DNA from: Paracoccus pantotrophus
GTDB taxonomy: Bacteria; Pseudomonadota; Alphaproteobacteria; Rhodobacterales; Rhodobacteraceae
DNA: 64,000 nt
NCBI RefSeq assembly: GCF_008824185.1
Contig: NZ_CP044426.1
Location: forward strand, 1,062,501-1,126,500
Reading direction: 5' to 3'
Shown: in pieces, positions 18,838 to 28,188 of the stretch
How the letters are laid out: each line of letters opens with the position of its first letter
How positions within the stretch are numbered: position 1 is the first letter of the stretch
Position numbers and translations under genes: made by a program
Notes under the pieces: model-generated
The model's input: the letters and a program-made list of their open reading frames with translations, nothing else
Told to the model about the DNA's origin: nothing
Database searches by the model: none

Positions 18838-18891
18838 CGGGGTCAGGCCACCGAGGGTCTTCAGCCTGCGTGCGAAATTGTAGGCTGAGCT
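18838..18891 (-). pseudogene. IS481-like transposase tail fragment
   Basis: The minus strand reads SSAYNFARRLKTLGGLTP, the end of the rve integrase core in IS481-type transposases (normally followed by a YEYICK-type motif, which is absent). It is 18 codons of relic only. Confidence 0.5.
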
Positions 18892-18999
18892 GCTGCCGGT
18901 TTCGTGGACAGCGGGTTTAACACGTTGCTGAAAAACGCCGGGGTCGACGCTGGACGCAGAACATGATTCACGGTTCCTGCAAGACGAGAGGGAAAGTGG

Positions 19000-19427
19000 A
19001 TGCGGGGATCGGACGAGGCGAGCGGTTCGCTTTTCAGCTATGTTGATCTTGAGCAGCGTATCCCTGCCCGGCATCCGTTGCGCAAGATCCAACAGGTGGT
19101 GAATGACGCGCTCGTCAGCCTCGATGGTGAGTTCGATCGGATTTATGCCATGGGCGGTCGCCCCTCGATCGCACCTGAACGTCTGATCCGGGCCAGTCTG
19201 CTGCAAATCCTGTTCTCGATCCGCTCCGAGCGGCAACTGATGGAACAGATGCAGTATAACCTGTTGTTTCGCTGGTTCGTCGGCCTCGGGATCGATGATC
19301 CAGTCTGGGTCCCGACGGTCTTCACCAAGAACCGCGACCGGCTGCTGACGATCGAGATGTCGCGCAAGGTAATGGCGGCAATCCTCGCGCATCGCGACGT
19401 GGCACCGCTTTTGTCGGACACCTGGAG
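19000..19427 (+). pseudogene. IS1182-family transposase, N-terminal fragment
   Basis: ATG 19000 follows GAGGGAAAGTGG. The product has the DUF772 N-terminal domain: LFSYVDLEQRIPARHPLRKI, then GRPSIAPERLIRASLLQ and VWVPTVFTKNRDRLL. It runs to HRDVAPLLSD, where the family continues with the SVDGT catalytic region; here the frame instead enters the tail of a minus-strand IS66 transposase. The DDE core is missing. Confidence 0.75.
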
Positions 19428-20393
19428 GATGCCGCCGTAGCGGCCGAGATGTCGGCGCACGCATTCTCCGGATCGGCTGTCCTCGAAGCGATAGGCCACC
19501 ATGGGTGGCCCGCTGCCGCCGAAGGTGCTGTCGTCGCGGGCATAGGCCCAGAGCCAGGCCTTTTTCACCGCGCCGGTGCCGGGCGCGAGGGTCGGCAGGC
19601 TGGTTTCATCGGCGAAGACGCGCGGGCCCTTCAGGATTTCGCCCAGCACATGCGCAGCGAGGATCTCCAGCTCGAAGCCGACCCGGCCCATCCATTGCGC
19701 CATCAGACGCCGGTCGATCTCCACCCGGTCGCGGGCATAGATCCCTTCCTGCCGGAACAGCGGCAGGCCATCGGCATATTTGGAGACCGCGATCTGGGCC
19801 AGCAATGCCTCGGTCGGCAGGCCGCTTTCGATGATGTGGGCCGGGGCGAGCGCCTGGACGACGCCATCCGCGTCCTTGAACGCATATTTCGGGCGGCGGG
19901 TCACGATGACACGGAACCTGGCCGGAATGACATCCAGCCGCTCCGAGATGTCTTCGCCGATCAGCACTTTCTTTCGGCCCGCGTGTTCCGGCAGGTTCTC
20001 GGGTTCGATCACCACCTCGACCCGCTCGAGATGGGGCGCAAAGCCCTTGCGCGGCCGCGGAGCCTGCTTCTCGCCCGAGGTCCGGCCTTGACCTGTCTAC
20101 GACTTCAGCGCCGAGATGCCGGTCTCGATCTCCTCGAAGACGAAGGCCTGCTGCGCCTCTTCGTCAGCACCAGCCCCAGCAGTGCCAAGCTTCTCGGAGC
20201 GTCGCCCGAACCGGGCCCGGTCATAGGCCTTCAGGATCTGCATCAGCCGCTTGATCCGCGCGTCGGCATCGAGGCTGCGGGCCTTCAGGGCCGCATTCTC
20301 GTCCTCCAGCACGGCCGTCTTCTCCGCCATGGCGCGGACCATGGCCTTGAGCAGGTCCATGTTATCGGGCAGGGAAAGATCGTCGGTGCGCAT
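19428..20393 (-). pseudogene. IS66 TnpC with an in-frame TAG and missing C-terminus
   Basis: Starts MRTDDLSLPDNMDLLKAMVR, then a coiled coil and ARFGRRSEKLGT. TAG at 20099-20097 interrupts the frame after ISALKS; the same frame continues with the IS66 zinc-finger and transposase core (PENLPEHAGRKKVLIGEDIS; VFADETSLPTLAPGTGAVKK; WAYARDD) to GGILQV near 19428. There it joins the IS1182 fragment, and the catalytic Glu region is gone. Confidence 0.75.
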
Positions 20394-20532
20394 GCCGCTG
20401 AGGATAGCAACGACTAATTCAGCGGCCTGCTAAACCGCGACAGGTCCAGCCCCCTCGAAAATACCGAAGAAGCGCAACTGTGTTGGGTCTTCTGCGGCAC
20501 ATAAGTGCCGTACACAGCAGCTATCCAACCCA

Positions 20533-21924
20533 TCATTTAAAAATCAACGCGCCCGGGTTCATGATCAGCTTTGGATCCAAACTTTCTTTAAATCTCTGCA
20601 TCAGAGCAATCTCCACAGGAGTCCGGCAGTAGGTCAGCCAAGGCGCTTTGACACGCCCGATACCATGCTCTGCAGTGATGGTTCCAGAATAACCCCGAAG
20701 CAGGTCATAGACCATCGTCTCGATCCTGGCCTTCGCTTCATCCCTGTCGGCACAAGCGACCAGAAGATGGACGTTGCCGTCCCCGATGTGGCCGACCTTC
20801 AGCGTACTTGCCGGGAAAGGCAGGTCCTTCAAACTTTGATCAACCGCATCGCAGAACCCACCAAGCTGGGACGGCGCAATCCCGATGTCGAAATTTACAT
20901 GCGGGCCGAAACTCGCATCAACCTCACCAACCACTTCACGGATCTGCCACAGCGCCTGTGCCTCAGCCAGAGATTGCGCAAGTACGCCGTCCTGCACCAG
21001 CCCGGCCTCATGCGCGGCTTCGAAAAAGCCTTCCATCTGCACTGTGTCCTGAGGCTGGTCGCACGCGGCCTCGATTAGCAGATAAAAGCCGTGCCGCTCG
21101 TGAAACGGCGAGCGGGCAAGACCATGCTGGCAAACATGGTCCCAATAATCCGGCCACATTCCCTCGAACGCGGCGAGAGCGTCTTTGAAATGGCTGCGTG
21201 CCAGCGCCAGACATTTCAGTGCAGCTTCATGGTTGCGTAGCCCCAGCAGCGCGGTGGAATACCCCGGCGTCATCGGGCGCAGTTGTAAAACCGCGCGCGT
21301 GATGATCCCGAATATGCCTTCAGATCCGATGAAAAGCTGTTTCAGATCAAGTCCGGAATTATCCTTGATGGTCTTGCCCAGCCTGCACATGATCGAGCCA
21401 TCGGGCAGCACAGCCTCCAGCCCCAGGACATTCTGCCGGGTCATCCCATGGCGGAGAACCCTGACCCCGCCAGCATTTGTCGCGATGGTTCCGCCAATGG
21501 TCGCGCTGCCGCGCGCGCCGATATCGACCGGGTAATCAAGACCCTGTTCACGGGCGGCCTCTTGCACGACCTGAAGCGGGGTTCCTGCGTGGACGGTCAT
21601 GGTCATTGCGCCGAGATCGATCTCTTCGATCCCAGTCATGCGTTCACAGTTGAGCACCACGGATCCCGGCAGCGCACAACCGCCTCCTGACAGGCCCGTT
21701 CGTCCTCCCTGCGGAATGATCGGAAGGCCGTGCGCAGCGCAGATCTTGACGGCGACAGATGTCTCAGCAGTATCGGCGGGCCTCAGCACGACCCCCGGGG
21801 TTCCAAGAACCAGCCCAGATTGGTCTGCGGCGTAACCCGCGCAGGCATCCGGGCCGGTCAGGATGCCGCGGGTGCCAAGGGCCGCTTCCAATTCTGTCAG
21901 CACGATGCCCATGTCGTCTTGCAT
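20533..21924 (-). CDS. FAD-linked oxidase, glycolate/D-lactate dehydrogenase type (GlcD-like)
   Basis: 463 aa with an N-terminal FAD_binding_4 domain (VLRPADTAETSVAVK, QGGRTGLSGGG, ATIGGTIATNAGG) and a C-terminal FAD-oxidase_C domain (LKVGHIGDGNVHLLV, GTITAEHGIGRVK). ATG 21924 follows AAGGGAAAGG; an ATG at 21939 lies before that site. It oxidises a 2-hydroxy acid and passes electrons to the quinone pool or an acceptor. No GlcE/GlcF partners are near. It is divergent from a LysR gene whose start is under 60 bp away, which suggests control by it. Confidence 0.85.
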   Translation of the reverse strand: MQDDMGIVLTELEAALGTRGILTGPDACAGYAADQSGLVLGTPGVVLRPADTAETSVAVKICAAHGLPIIPQGGRTGLSGGGCALPGSVVLNCERMTGIEEIDLGAMTMTVHAGTPLQVVQEAAREQGLDYPVDIGARGSATIGGTIATNAGGVRVLRHGMTRQNVLGLEAVLPDGSIMCRLGKTIKDNSGLDLKQLFIGSEGIFGIITRAVLQLRPMTPGYSTALLGLRNHEAALKCLALARSHFKDALAAFEGMWPDYWDHVCQHGLARSPFHERHGFYLLIEAACDQPQDTVQMEGFFEAAHEAGLVQDGVLAQSLAEAQALWQIREVVGEVDASFGPHVNFDIGIAPSQLGGFCDAVDQSLKDLPFPASTLKVGHIGDGNVHLLVACADRDEAKARIETMVYDLLRGYSGTITAEHGIGRVKAPWLTYCRTPVEIALMQRFKESLDPKLIMNPGALIFK

Positions 21925-21980
21925 CACCTTTCCCTTCAACTATGCTGTCGAACTTGCAGTGTTTTCTGTGCAGGTTCCCC

Positions 21981-22901
21981 GTGATCTCCAGTGCGATCCT
22001 CGCTCGGCTTCAAGGCCTGCGCCATTTCGTCGAGGTGGCGCGGCAGGAATCCTTTCGTGGCGCGGCCGACAAGCTGAATGTCGCACCCTCTGCCGTCAGC
22101 AAGCAGATCAAGAACCTCGAGGAGAATCTGGGGGTCGAACTGTTCAGCCGGGCACGGGGCCGCGCCGGTCTTGAACTGACCGAGGCTGGGCGCGTGCTGT
22201 TGTTCCGTTGCGCCTCGGTCATCAATGAACTGAACATCGCCCGCGAGGAGCTGGACCAGTTGCAGGGTCTGCAACTGGGCCATCTGCGGCTGGGCGTCAA
22301 CGAAGTGGTCGCCACCGACCTGTTGCCGGGGATGCTGCGCAATTTCAACCGCAACCATCCGAACCTTCAGTTCACCATCATGGTCGAAAACACGCCGGTG
22401 CTGCTTTCCTGGATGCGGGATGGCGATATAGATATCGGGCTGGGCTATAATGTTCCGCCCTCGCCGGATATTGAAACCCTGTCCACGCTGTATCGCCGGG
22501 TATATCTGGTCACCGCGCCGGATCATCGCCTTGCAACGCGGCGCAAGGTTCGCCTTGGCGAGATCGCGGGAGAAAAATTCATCTTCCCCGACCCGACGCT
22601 CGCGCTGCACCAGATGTTGCACGATGCCCTCGAACGGGGCTCGATCAGCGTTCGAAACGTCATGACGACGAATTCCTTCACCCTGCTGCGACAGATGGTG
22701 CAGAACGGCATGGGGGTCAGCGTGGTCATCGGGCGTTTCCTTCAAAACAAGGGCGAAAACATTGCTTTCATCGAAATCGACGACCCTGCCTTCGTGCAAA
22801 AACCGCTGACCTGCTGCCGTCTGGCAGGGCGCGCGCCGACGGCATCGTCGGTCGCTTTCGCCGCCGCCGTCAGGACATTGTTCGCGCAATATGGCGGCTG
22901 A
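21981..22901 (+). CDS. LysR-family regulator
   Basis: 306 aa from GTG 21981; ATG 21942 would add 13 residues but leaves only 17 bp to the divergent gene. HTH at about 6-65 (LRHFVEVARQESFRGAADKL, then APSAVSKQIKNLEENLGVEL). The periplasmic-binding-like effector domain follows. It lies between the FAD oxidase (divergent) and the cupin gene (convergent, stops 5 bp apart), so it probably governs one or both. Confidence 0.85.
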   Translation: MISSAILARLQGLRHFVEVARQESFRGAADKLNVAPSAVSKQIKNLEENLGVELFSRARGRAGLELTEAGRVLLFRCASVINELNIAREELDQLQGLQLGHLRLGVNEVVATDLLPGMLRNFNRNHPNLQFTIMVENTPVLLSWMRDGDIDIGLGYNVPPSPDIETLSTLYRRVYLVTAPDHRLATRRKVRLGEIAGEKFIFPDPTLALHQMLHDALERGSISVRNVMTTNSFTLLRQMVQNGMGVSVVIGRFLQNKGENIAFIEIDDPAFVQKPLTCCRLAGRAPTASSVAFAAAVRTLFAQYGG

Positions 22902-22906
22902 GCCGC

Positions 22907-23641
22907 TCATCGCCGGGCAAGCGGAGAACGGTTGTAGTTCTTGTAGATCAGATAGCGCGCAGGTGTGCGGCCAAGGGCGCCGAACCATTGCGGCACATGG
23001 GGCCCCATCCAGATCGCGTCACCTGCCTCGACGGGATACCAGCGATCATCCAGCCGATAAACACCGCCGCCGTCCAAAAACAACAGCCCATGTTCCATGA
23101 AATGCGTTTCCACATAGGCCAGCGAGGCGCCGGGATGGAAGGTCATGACGTTGAATTCGGCGTCAAAGGCCGGATCCGTGGGCAGCAGTTTCTGCACGAT
23201 CAGCCAGTCATTACCGCGCAGCGGCTGCCCCGTCACCGCGTCCACAGATCCGTGCAGGGCCGCAGGAACCGGGCCCGAGGCAAGAAAGCACCATTCGAAC
23301 AGCACCAGCCGCGATCCCTGCGTGATGCGCAATGCGGCCGTATCCTCGGGCGGCAGAAAGGCGAAATCTCCTGTATTCAGGGTCGTAGAGGCATCCAGTT
23401 GAAATTCACCCTCGAGGCACAGAAGGAATCGCGCAACGCCCGGCAGCGCCGGTGGCGCCATGCAATCGGCCGGAAAGCGCAGCAGAAACATCGCGAATTT
23501 CGCCCCCATGTCGGGCGAGATCAGGCAGGAAAATTCTGCACCTTCCCATCCCGGCTGGATGATCCATTCGTGGCTTTCGGGGGTCAGCAGCGCATGCCGG
23601 CTGCGAATGTCAGAGCGCGTGGCGCCAAAGTTCGGGGTCAT
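22907..23641 (-). CDS. Bicupin, (S)-ureidoglycine aminohydrolase-like (AllE family)
   Basis: 244 aa from ATG 23641 (MTPNFGATRSDIRSRHALLT). Two cupin repeats. The second holds a metal set arranged as in AllE/UGHY: Glu and His residues in YVETHFMEHGLLFLDGGG and a Gln in HVPQWFGALG. AllE releases ammonia from ureidoglycine during allantoate breakdown. It is the last gene of the ten-gene operon and slightly overlaps the M20 stop. Family membership is good; the exact substrate here is inferred. Confidence 0.75.
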   Translation of the reverse strand: MTPNFGATRSDIRSRHALLTPESHEWIIQPGWEGAEFSCLISPDMGAKFAMFLLRFPADCMAPPALPGVARFLLCLEGEFQLDASTTLNTGDFAFLPPEDTAALRITQGSRLVLFEWCFLASGPVPAALHGSVDAVTGQPLRGNDWLIVQKLLPTDPAFDAEFNVMTFHPGASLAYVETHFMEHGLLFLDGGGVYRLDDRWYPVEAGDAIWMGPHVPQWFGALGRTPARYLIYKNYNRSPLARR

Positions 23642-23642
23642 G

Positions 23643-24767
23643 TCAATGTCCTTCCGGCGCCCTGCCGGCATAGGTCAGGATCAGGTCACGCAGAAGCGCC
23701 GCCCGCCGTTCCAGCGGCGACACGAGGATATGTTCATTGGGCGAGTGCCAGTGATTTCCGATCACGCCCAGCCCGTCCAGCGTTGGCACGCCGATCGCAC
23801 TGGTGAAATTGCCGTCGCTGCCACCGCCCGACCGGGTTTCGATCAGGGGGAGGCCGAGGGTCTTGTTGATCGCCTGTGCAGTTCGGAACATCTCGATGTT
23901 CTGCGCGGTGCGCTGGAGGCAGGGCTTTTCGATCTCGCCGCCGGGATAGAGCCGGATGTCGGGATCGTCGGCCGTCAGGCCAAGGATCGCGTCCTCGACC
24001 TGCTGACCCAGCAGATCATCGGTAAAGCGCAGATCGATATCGCAGCGCGCCTGTCCGGCCACGACATTGGGCTCGGTGCCGCCGACCACACGACCGACAT
24101 TGACCGTCGTGCCGGCCTCCAGATCGGTCATCGCATCCAGTTTGCAGATCACCCGGGCCAGTTCGGATATGGCCGAGCGTCCGTCGCGAAAGGCCGAGCC
24201 GGCATGCGCCTCGCGCCCCTCGATGCGGACCGAGAACTTGGCCCGGCCCTTGCGGAAGGTGATCGCCTCGTCACCCCGCGCCGGCTCGGGGATCAGCGCC
24301 GCACCATGCTGGCGGGCCAGATCCTGAATCATCCGATGCGATGTCGGAGAGCCGATTTCCTCGTCGCTGTTATAGATCATCGTGACCGGCCCCGGCAGAG
24401 ACCTGCCCGAGGCGCGGATATCGCGCATCGCGCATAGGGCCAGAAAGCCGCCGCCCTTCATGTCGGCGATACCCGGTCCGAACTGGCGGTCGCCATCGCG
24501 GCGCAGCGCGACCGTTCCCGGCTGGCAGACCGTGTCTATATGGCTGGTGACAAGAACGCCCGGACCCGGGCCGCCCTCGAACCGTGCAACAAGGTGGTCG
24601 CCCATCCCGTCCCGCCCCGGCACCCGTTGCAGGCTGGCCCCCAGCGGGGCCAGTTGCGACGCGATCAGGTCAACCAGCCGCGCGATCCCGTCAACATGGC
24701 CGGTCAGCGTGTCGATGCGGACCCAATCCATCAGCCCCTCAAGAATATCTTCGCTTTTCGATGTCAT
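23643..24767 (-). CDS. M20-family metallopeptidase/amidohydrolase
   Basis: 374 aa. The dizinc ligand set is intact: SHIDTV (His, Asp), GIADMKGG (bridging Asp), NSDEEIGS (catalytic Glu pair), PEPARG (Glu), and NHWHSPNEH (His). A dimerisation domain sits between (REAHAGSAFRDGRSAI). It is closest in style to carboxypeptidase G2 / acetylornithine deacetylase and not to the AllC carbamoylase branch. It should hydrolyse an amide or acyl-amino bond in the pathway. It starts 3 bp after the preceding stop. Confidence 0.85.
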   Translation of the reverse strand: MTSKSEDILEGLMDWVRIDTLTGHVDGIARLVDLIASQLAPLGASLQRVPGRDGMGDHLVARFEGGPGPGVLVTSHIDTVCQPGTVALRRDGDRQFGPGIADMKGGGFLALCAMRDIRASGRSLPGPVTMIYNSDEEIGSPTSHRMIQDLARQHGAALIPEPARGDEAITFRKGRAKFSVRIEGREAHAGSAFRDGRSAISELARVICKLDAMTDLEAGTTVNVGRVVGGTEPNVVAGQARCDIDLRFTDDLLGQQVEDAILGLTADDPDIRLYPGGEIEKPCLQRTAQNIEMFRTAQAINKTLGLPLIETRSGGGSDGNFTSAIGVPTLDGLGVIGNHWHSPNEHILVSPLERRAALLRDLILTYAGRAPEGH

Positions 24768-24770
24768 GGC

Positions 24771-25709
24771 TCAACTCAGGCTGTCGGCATAGTCGCGCCA
24801 GATCGAGGGCGCCAGCTTCAGCGTCGTTTCCGCCGGATAGTGAAGATGCCAGTAATCCGCGATCTCGGCCCCGGTTGCAGCCCAGATACCGGGCAGAGCC
24901 ATCGTCTCGCGCAGGAATGTCGCCAGATTGTCGAACCGATGCCCCCATCCCGACCGTGCCGGAGAGACGCAGATGTTGAAATAACGACCCCGGCGATACT
25001 GGGCGCGCAGTTCGGCCCGCCAGCCTCGCAACAGCGCCTGCGGCCGTTCAAGCCCGGTCCCCTCGCGCGGGAACATCAGGAAGAAGGTGTCGTCGAAGTG
25101 ATAGTAGTATGGCAAGGCCAGCAGCGCCTGATGCCGGTCGAAGTCGCTGACCCACCAATAGGGCGCATCGTCCGCCAGCCCGTTGCCGATATAGCGATAG
25201 CCGCGTTCACGCAGCAGCCCGGCGGTGTGATCGGTCGCGCAGCCGGTTGCCGCCCGGTCGTCGGGGCGCGACAATGCGAACCATCCCCTGGGTGCGGCGC
25301 CGATGATCCGCGACAGGATCTCGGTCGCACGCTCCATATGGGCGGCCTCGGTCTCGGGGGACAGTTGCAGGCTGTCCTCGCCGAACAGGCCCTGTGCGGC
25401 GATCTCGTGACCTTCGGCAAGAATGGTTTCGATCTGGCGGGGATAGGCCACGGCGATGATAGCCGGCACGGCAAAGGTGGCGCGGACCCCCAAGTCGTTG
25501 AATAGCTTCAGAAATGCGTCCAGCCCATGACTCATGCCGAAATGCCAGGTCGGATAGGCAAGGTCTTTCCCGGTCACCCCCTTGCCGGTGCCGGCGGGGT
25601 TCAGGTTCACGGTCAGCCCCAACGCCATCTGCCGCGCTTCGGGCCAGAGGATCTGTCCGTCACGCAGGCCGATCTCGTCACTGGTGGTATAATTGCTTTT
25701 CCACGGCAT
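24771..25709 (-). CDS. Polysaccharide-deacetylase-fold protein lacking the metal motif (PuuE-like)
   Basis: 312 aa NodB-fold protein. The expected TFDD strand reads LTVNLNPAG, and the expected H-x3-H motif after GHEI reads AAQGLFG, so both metal motifs are lost. The family includes PuuE allantoinase, reported not to need a metal, but here the paralogue encoded just upstream keeps the His pair. It may be a non-catalytic partner or work metal-free. Gene spacing of 3-4 bp on each side indicates an operon. Confidence 0.75.
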   Translation of the reverse strand: MPWKSNYTTSDEIGLRDGQILWPEARQMALGLTVNLNPAGTGKGVTGKDLAYPTWHFGMSHGLDAFLKLFNDLGVRATFAVPAIIAVAYPRQIETILAEGHEIAAQGLFGEDSLQLSPETEAAHMERATEILSRIIGAAPRGWFALSRPDDRAATGCATDHTAGLLRERGYRYIGNGLADDAPYWWVSDFDRHQALLALPYYYHFDDTFFLMFPREGTGLERPQALLRGWRAELRAQYRRGRYFNICVSPARSGWGHRFDNLATFLRETMALPGIWAATGAEIADYWHLHYPAETTLKLAPSIWRDYADSLS

Positions 25710-25713
25710 GATC

Positions 25714-26607
25714 TTACCTCGGCGCTTTCTGATAGGGATGGTTAGTCAGGATATGGCGGGCCAGTTCGGCGCAGGTCGGGAACCAGACGTCCGGCAGGGT
25801 CTTCATGCGCCGGATCAGGCGTTCCAGCATATCGACCCGCATCGCACGGCCGGAAACGAACGGGTGCAGCAGGAAGTTGGCATAGCCGCCCCGCCGATAC
25901 TGCTGTTCGAACGCGGCCCACCAGATCTCGAACACCTCATCGACATCCATGATCCGCTGCGCATCATTCGGCGTGTCCAGCCAGCCAAAGCTGAAATACA
26001 TCGCGTCATCCAGCGCATAGTGGAACGGCAGTTGCAGGATCGGGTTCTCGCCCGCCGCGTCCAGTTCGTAGAAGGGCAGGTAATCGGCCGAGGTGAACGA
26101 ATTATAGACGATGCCCTTTTCCCGCAGAAGCCGGGGGGTGTGACTGGAGCGCGTGCCGATGATGGGCGTGCCGGCAAAGCCTTCCAGTGCCGCAATGGCG
26201 CGGGTCAGATGGGCGTCTTCGATGGCCGGATCCTCGGGCACCTCGTGTTGCCACATATGGTCGGCCAGTTCATGACCGGCAGCGACAGCGCGCTTCAGCG
26301 CCTCTGGGTACAGCTCGCAGATCCGGCCCGGCGTGAACAGCGTGACCTTGACCCCCTGCGCGTCGAACATGTCAAGGATGCGCCAGATGCCGACACGCCC
26401 GCCGAACTCTCCCTTGGCACGCTGGCCCCAGGGCTCGTTCAGCAGGCGGCGTAGCAGCATGGCATCGAAATCCAGCGTGAAGTTGACAGCAATCTTCACA
26501 CCCTCGGGATAGGTGAAATCGGTGATCGGCTGGCGGCGGTGCTGATGCAGCGTGGCGGCCTTCAACAGCGCGTCATGGCGTTCGGTGATCGAGGTCTGGA
26601 TGGTCAA
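25714..26607 (-). CDS. Polysaccharide-deacetylase-family hydrolase (PuuE/NodB-like), TTG start
   Basis: 297 aa. The start is TTG 26607 (LTIQTSITERHDALL), with GGGAG about nine bases upstream; it overlaps the racemase stop as TTGA, so translation is probably coupled. The NodB motifs are intact: FTLDFDAM (acidic residues) and GHELADHMWQH (H-x3-H). Family members deacetylate sugars or open ring amides (allantoinase PuuE, imidase-like enzymes). With the degenerate copy downstream it could form a heteromer. Confidence 0.8.
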   Translation of the reverse strand: MTIQTSITERHDALLKAATLHQHRRQPITDFTYPEGVKIAVNFTLDFDAMLLRRLLNEPWGQRAKGEFGGRVGIWRILDMFDAQGVKVTLFTPGRICELYPEALKRAVAAGHELADHMWQHEVPEDPAIEDAHLTRAIAALEGFAGTPIIGTRSSHTPRLLREKGIVYNSFTSADYLPFYELDAAGENPILQLPFHYALDDAMYFSFGWLDTPNDAQRIMDVDEVFEIWWAAFEQQYRRGGYANFLLHPFVSGRAMRVDMLERLIRRMKTLPDVWFPTCAELARHILTNHPYQKAPR

Positions 26608-27344
26608 GACGGTACGCTCCCATAAGACGATGCGCAGCGGCCGCGCGAGAGGCCGGAATGATAGAAAACAGCCGCCTCGGCGGCCTTGAGACCGGCGATG
26701 ACGGGGTTGATGACCGGAACACCGGTTGCGGCCGACAATTGTCGTGGCAGGTCGGGCGCGAAGGACATCGCGAAACAACCGATCACCAGCACCTCGGCAC
26801 CCTGCTCGACACAATTGCGGGCCTGGGCGATGACCGAAGGCAGGTGCGGGTCGGGATCGCGCACCAGATCGGCGACCGAGCCGCTGACCAGCGCCTCGGT
26901 GACGAACATCGGCTCGGCCCCGATGGCGCGGACCCGGCGGCGCAGGCCCGGCGGCGTCGGGTTCGACGACAGCACGGCAAACCGCCCGCCCATCTGCACC
27001 GCGGCCAGGAGGCCCGCCTCGCCGGGGCCGATCACCGGCAGGCCCGATATCTCGGCCAGCGCCTCGACGCCGGGATCGCTGAAGCACCCGATGACCACGG
27101 CATCGATCCCCCGGTCCTGCCAGCCCCGGGCGCTGTCCTGCAAATGCGGGTACACCATCGCGATATCTGTCGCGGATTGCACCGCCGCCGGCCCGCTCTC
27201 GGGTGAGGCGATGTGGATATCCGCCCCCGGCGCCCAAAGTTTCAGCATCGACAAACGGCGCGCAATCTCGGCCTCGCCGGCGCTTTTGTGCAGCGGGCTG
27301 ACAAGCTGGTAGAGAATGCACGGACGGTCCGGCAGATCGGTCAT
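26604..27344 (-). CDS. Asp/Glu/hydantoin-racemase family protein
   Basis: 246 aa from ATG 27344 (MTDLPDRPCILYQLVSPLHK). The two cysteines used as acid/base pair are in place: VVIGCFSDPG and VLVIGCFAMSF. This is the arrangement of hydantoin and allantoin racemases and of arylmalonate decarboxylase relatives. In an operon with PuuE-like and AllE-like genes, racemisation of a ring-amide substrate before hydrolysis is a reasonable inference. The ribosome site is weak; an ATG at 27428 would overlap the upstream permease gene. Confidence 0.8.
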   Translation of the reverse strand: MTDLPDRPCILYQLVSPLHKSAGEAEIARRLSMLKLWAPGADIHIASPESGPAAVQSATDIAMVYPHLQDSARGWQDRGIDAVVIGCFSDPGVEALAEISGLPVIGPGEAGLLAAVQMGGRFAVLSSNPTPPGLRRRVRAIGAEPMFVTEALVSGSVADLVRDPDPHLPSVIAQARNCVEQGAEVLVIGCFAMSFAPDLPRQLSAATGVPVINPVIAGLKAAEAAVFYHSGLSRGRCASSYGSVPS

Positions 27345-27375
27345 AACGGGTGCTTTCGCAGTTGGGGTCGATTGG

Positions 27376-28188
27376 TCAAAAGGCGCGTTGAAGCCCGACG
27401 AGGCGTTGAACAATGGCAACACCCGCAACGGACAGCAGGATCGAGATCGTCGCGGCGGCAGCGGCAGTCGGCTTGAATTCGTAGGTCAGGAAATCGAACA
27501 GCGCGAGCGGCAGGGTATTGCCCCCAAGCGGCTTGAGCAGCAGCGAGACCGTATAAAGGTCAAAGCTGTTGATGAAGGCAAAGATCCCGCCCATTGCGAC
27601 GCCCGGCATGATCAGCGGCAGGATCACCAGCCGGAAGGTCTGCCAGCCCGTCGCGCCCATGCTGGAGGATGCCTCTTCCAGCGAGGGCGGAACCTGCCGC
27701 AATGCCGCTGTAACCGACACATAGGCATAGGGGAAGGACATCAGGATATGCCCCATCTGCAAGCCCGTGACCGTCTTGCCAAGATCGATCTTGTAAAGAA
27801 AGAACAGTAGCCCAACCGCCGTCAGCAGTTCCGGCACCAGCAGCGGCAAGGTCATGCCGATCTGGAACCAGCCCGACAGCCTGCCACCGATGGCCTGACC
27901 GGCCAGCGCGGCCATCACGGCCACGACTGTCGTCACCAGTGCCGTTATCGCGGCAATCCGCAAAGACATCAGCAGCCCGTCAACAAGATCCTGCCGGTTG
28001 AAGAATTCGCGATACCATTGCAGCGAAAACCCCTGGGGCGGGAATTCGATCATCAGCCCGCTGGTAAAGGATGCGCCGATGATGGTGATCAGCGGCATGA
28101 TCAAAAAGACATACAGCGCGACGATCAGCAGGGCGAACCCAAAGGACGCCACGCCCTGCCCCCCGAAAATGCTCGAACGCTCGCTCAT
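27376..28188 (-). CDS. ABC transporter permease, polyamine/PotC type
   Basis: 270 aa with six membrane helices and the EAA loop (EEASSSMGATGWQTFRLVIL). It is the second permease of a spermidine/putrescine-type (CUT-like) importer. Its start overlaps the end of the preceding permease gene (ATGA), and the racemase gene begins 31 bp after its stop. Confidence 0.9.
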   Translation of the reverse strand: MSERSSIFGGQGVASFGFALLIVALYVFLIMPLITIIGASFTSGLMIEFPPQGFSLQWYREFFNRQDLVDGLLMSLRIAAITALVTTVVAVMAALAGQAIGGRLSGWFQIGMTLPLLVPELLTAVGLLFFLYKIDLGKTVTGLQMGHILMSFPYAYVSVTAALRQVPPSLEEASSSMGATGWQTFRLVILPLIMPGVAMGGIFAFINSFDLYTVSLLLKPLGGNTLPLALFDFLTYEFKPTAAAAATISILLSVAGVAIVQRLVGLQRAF

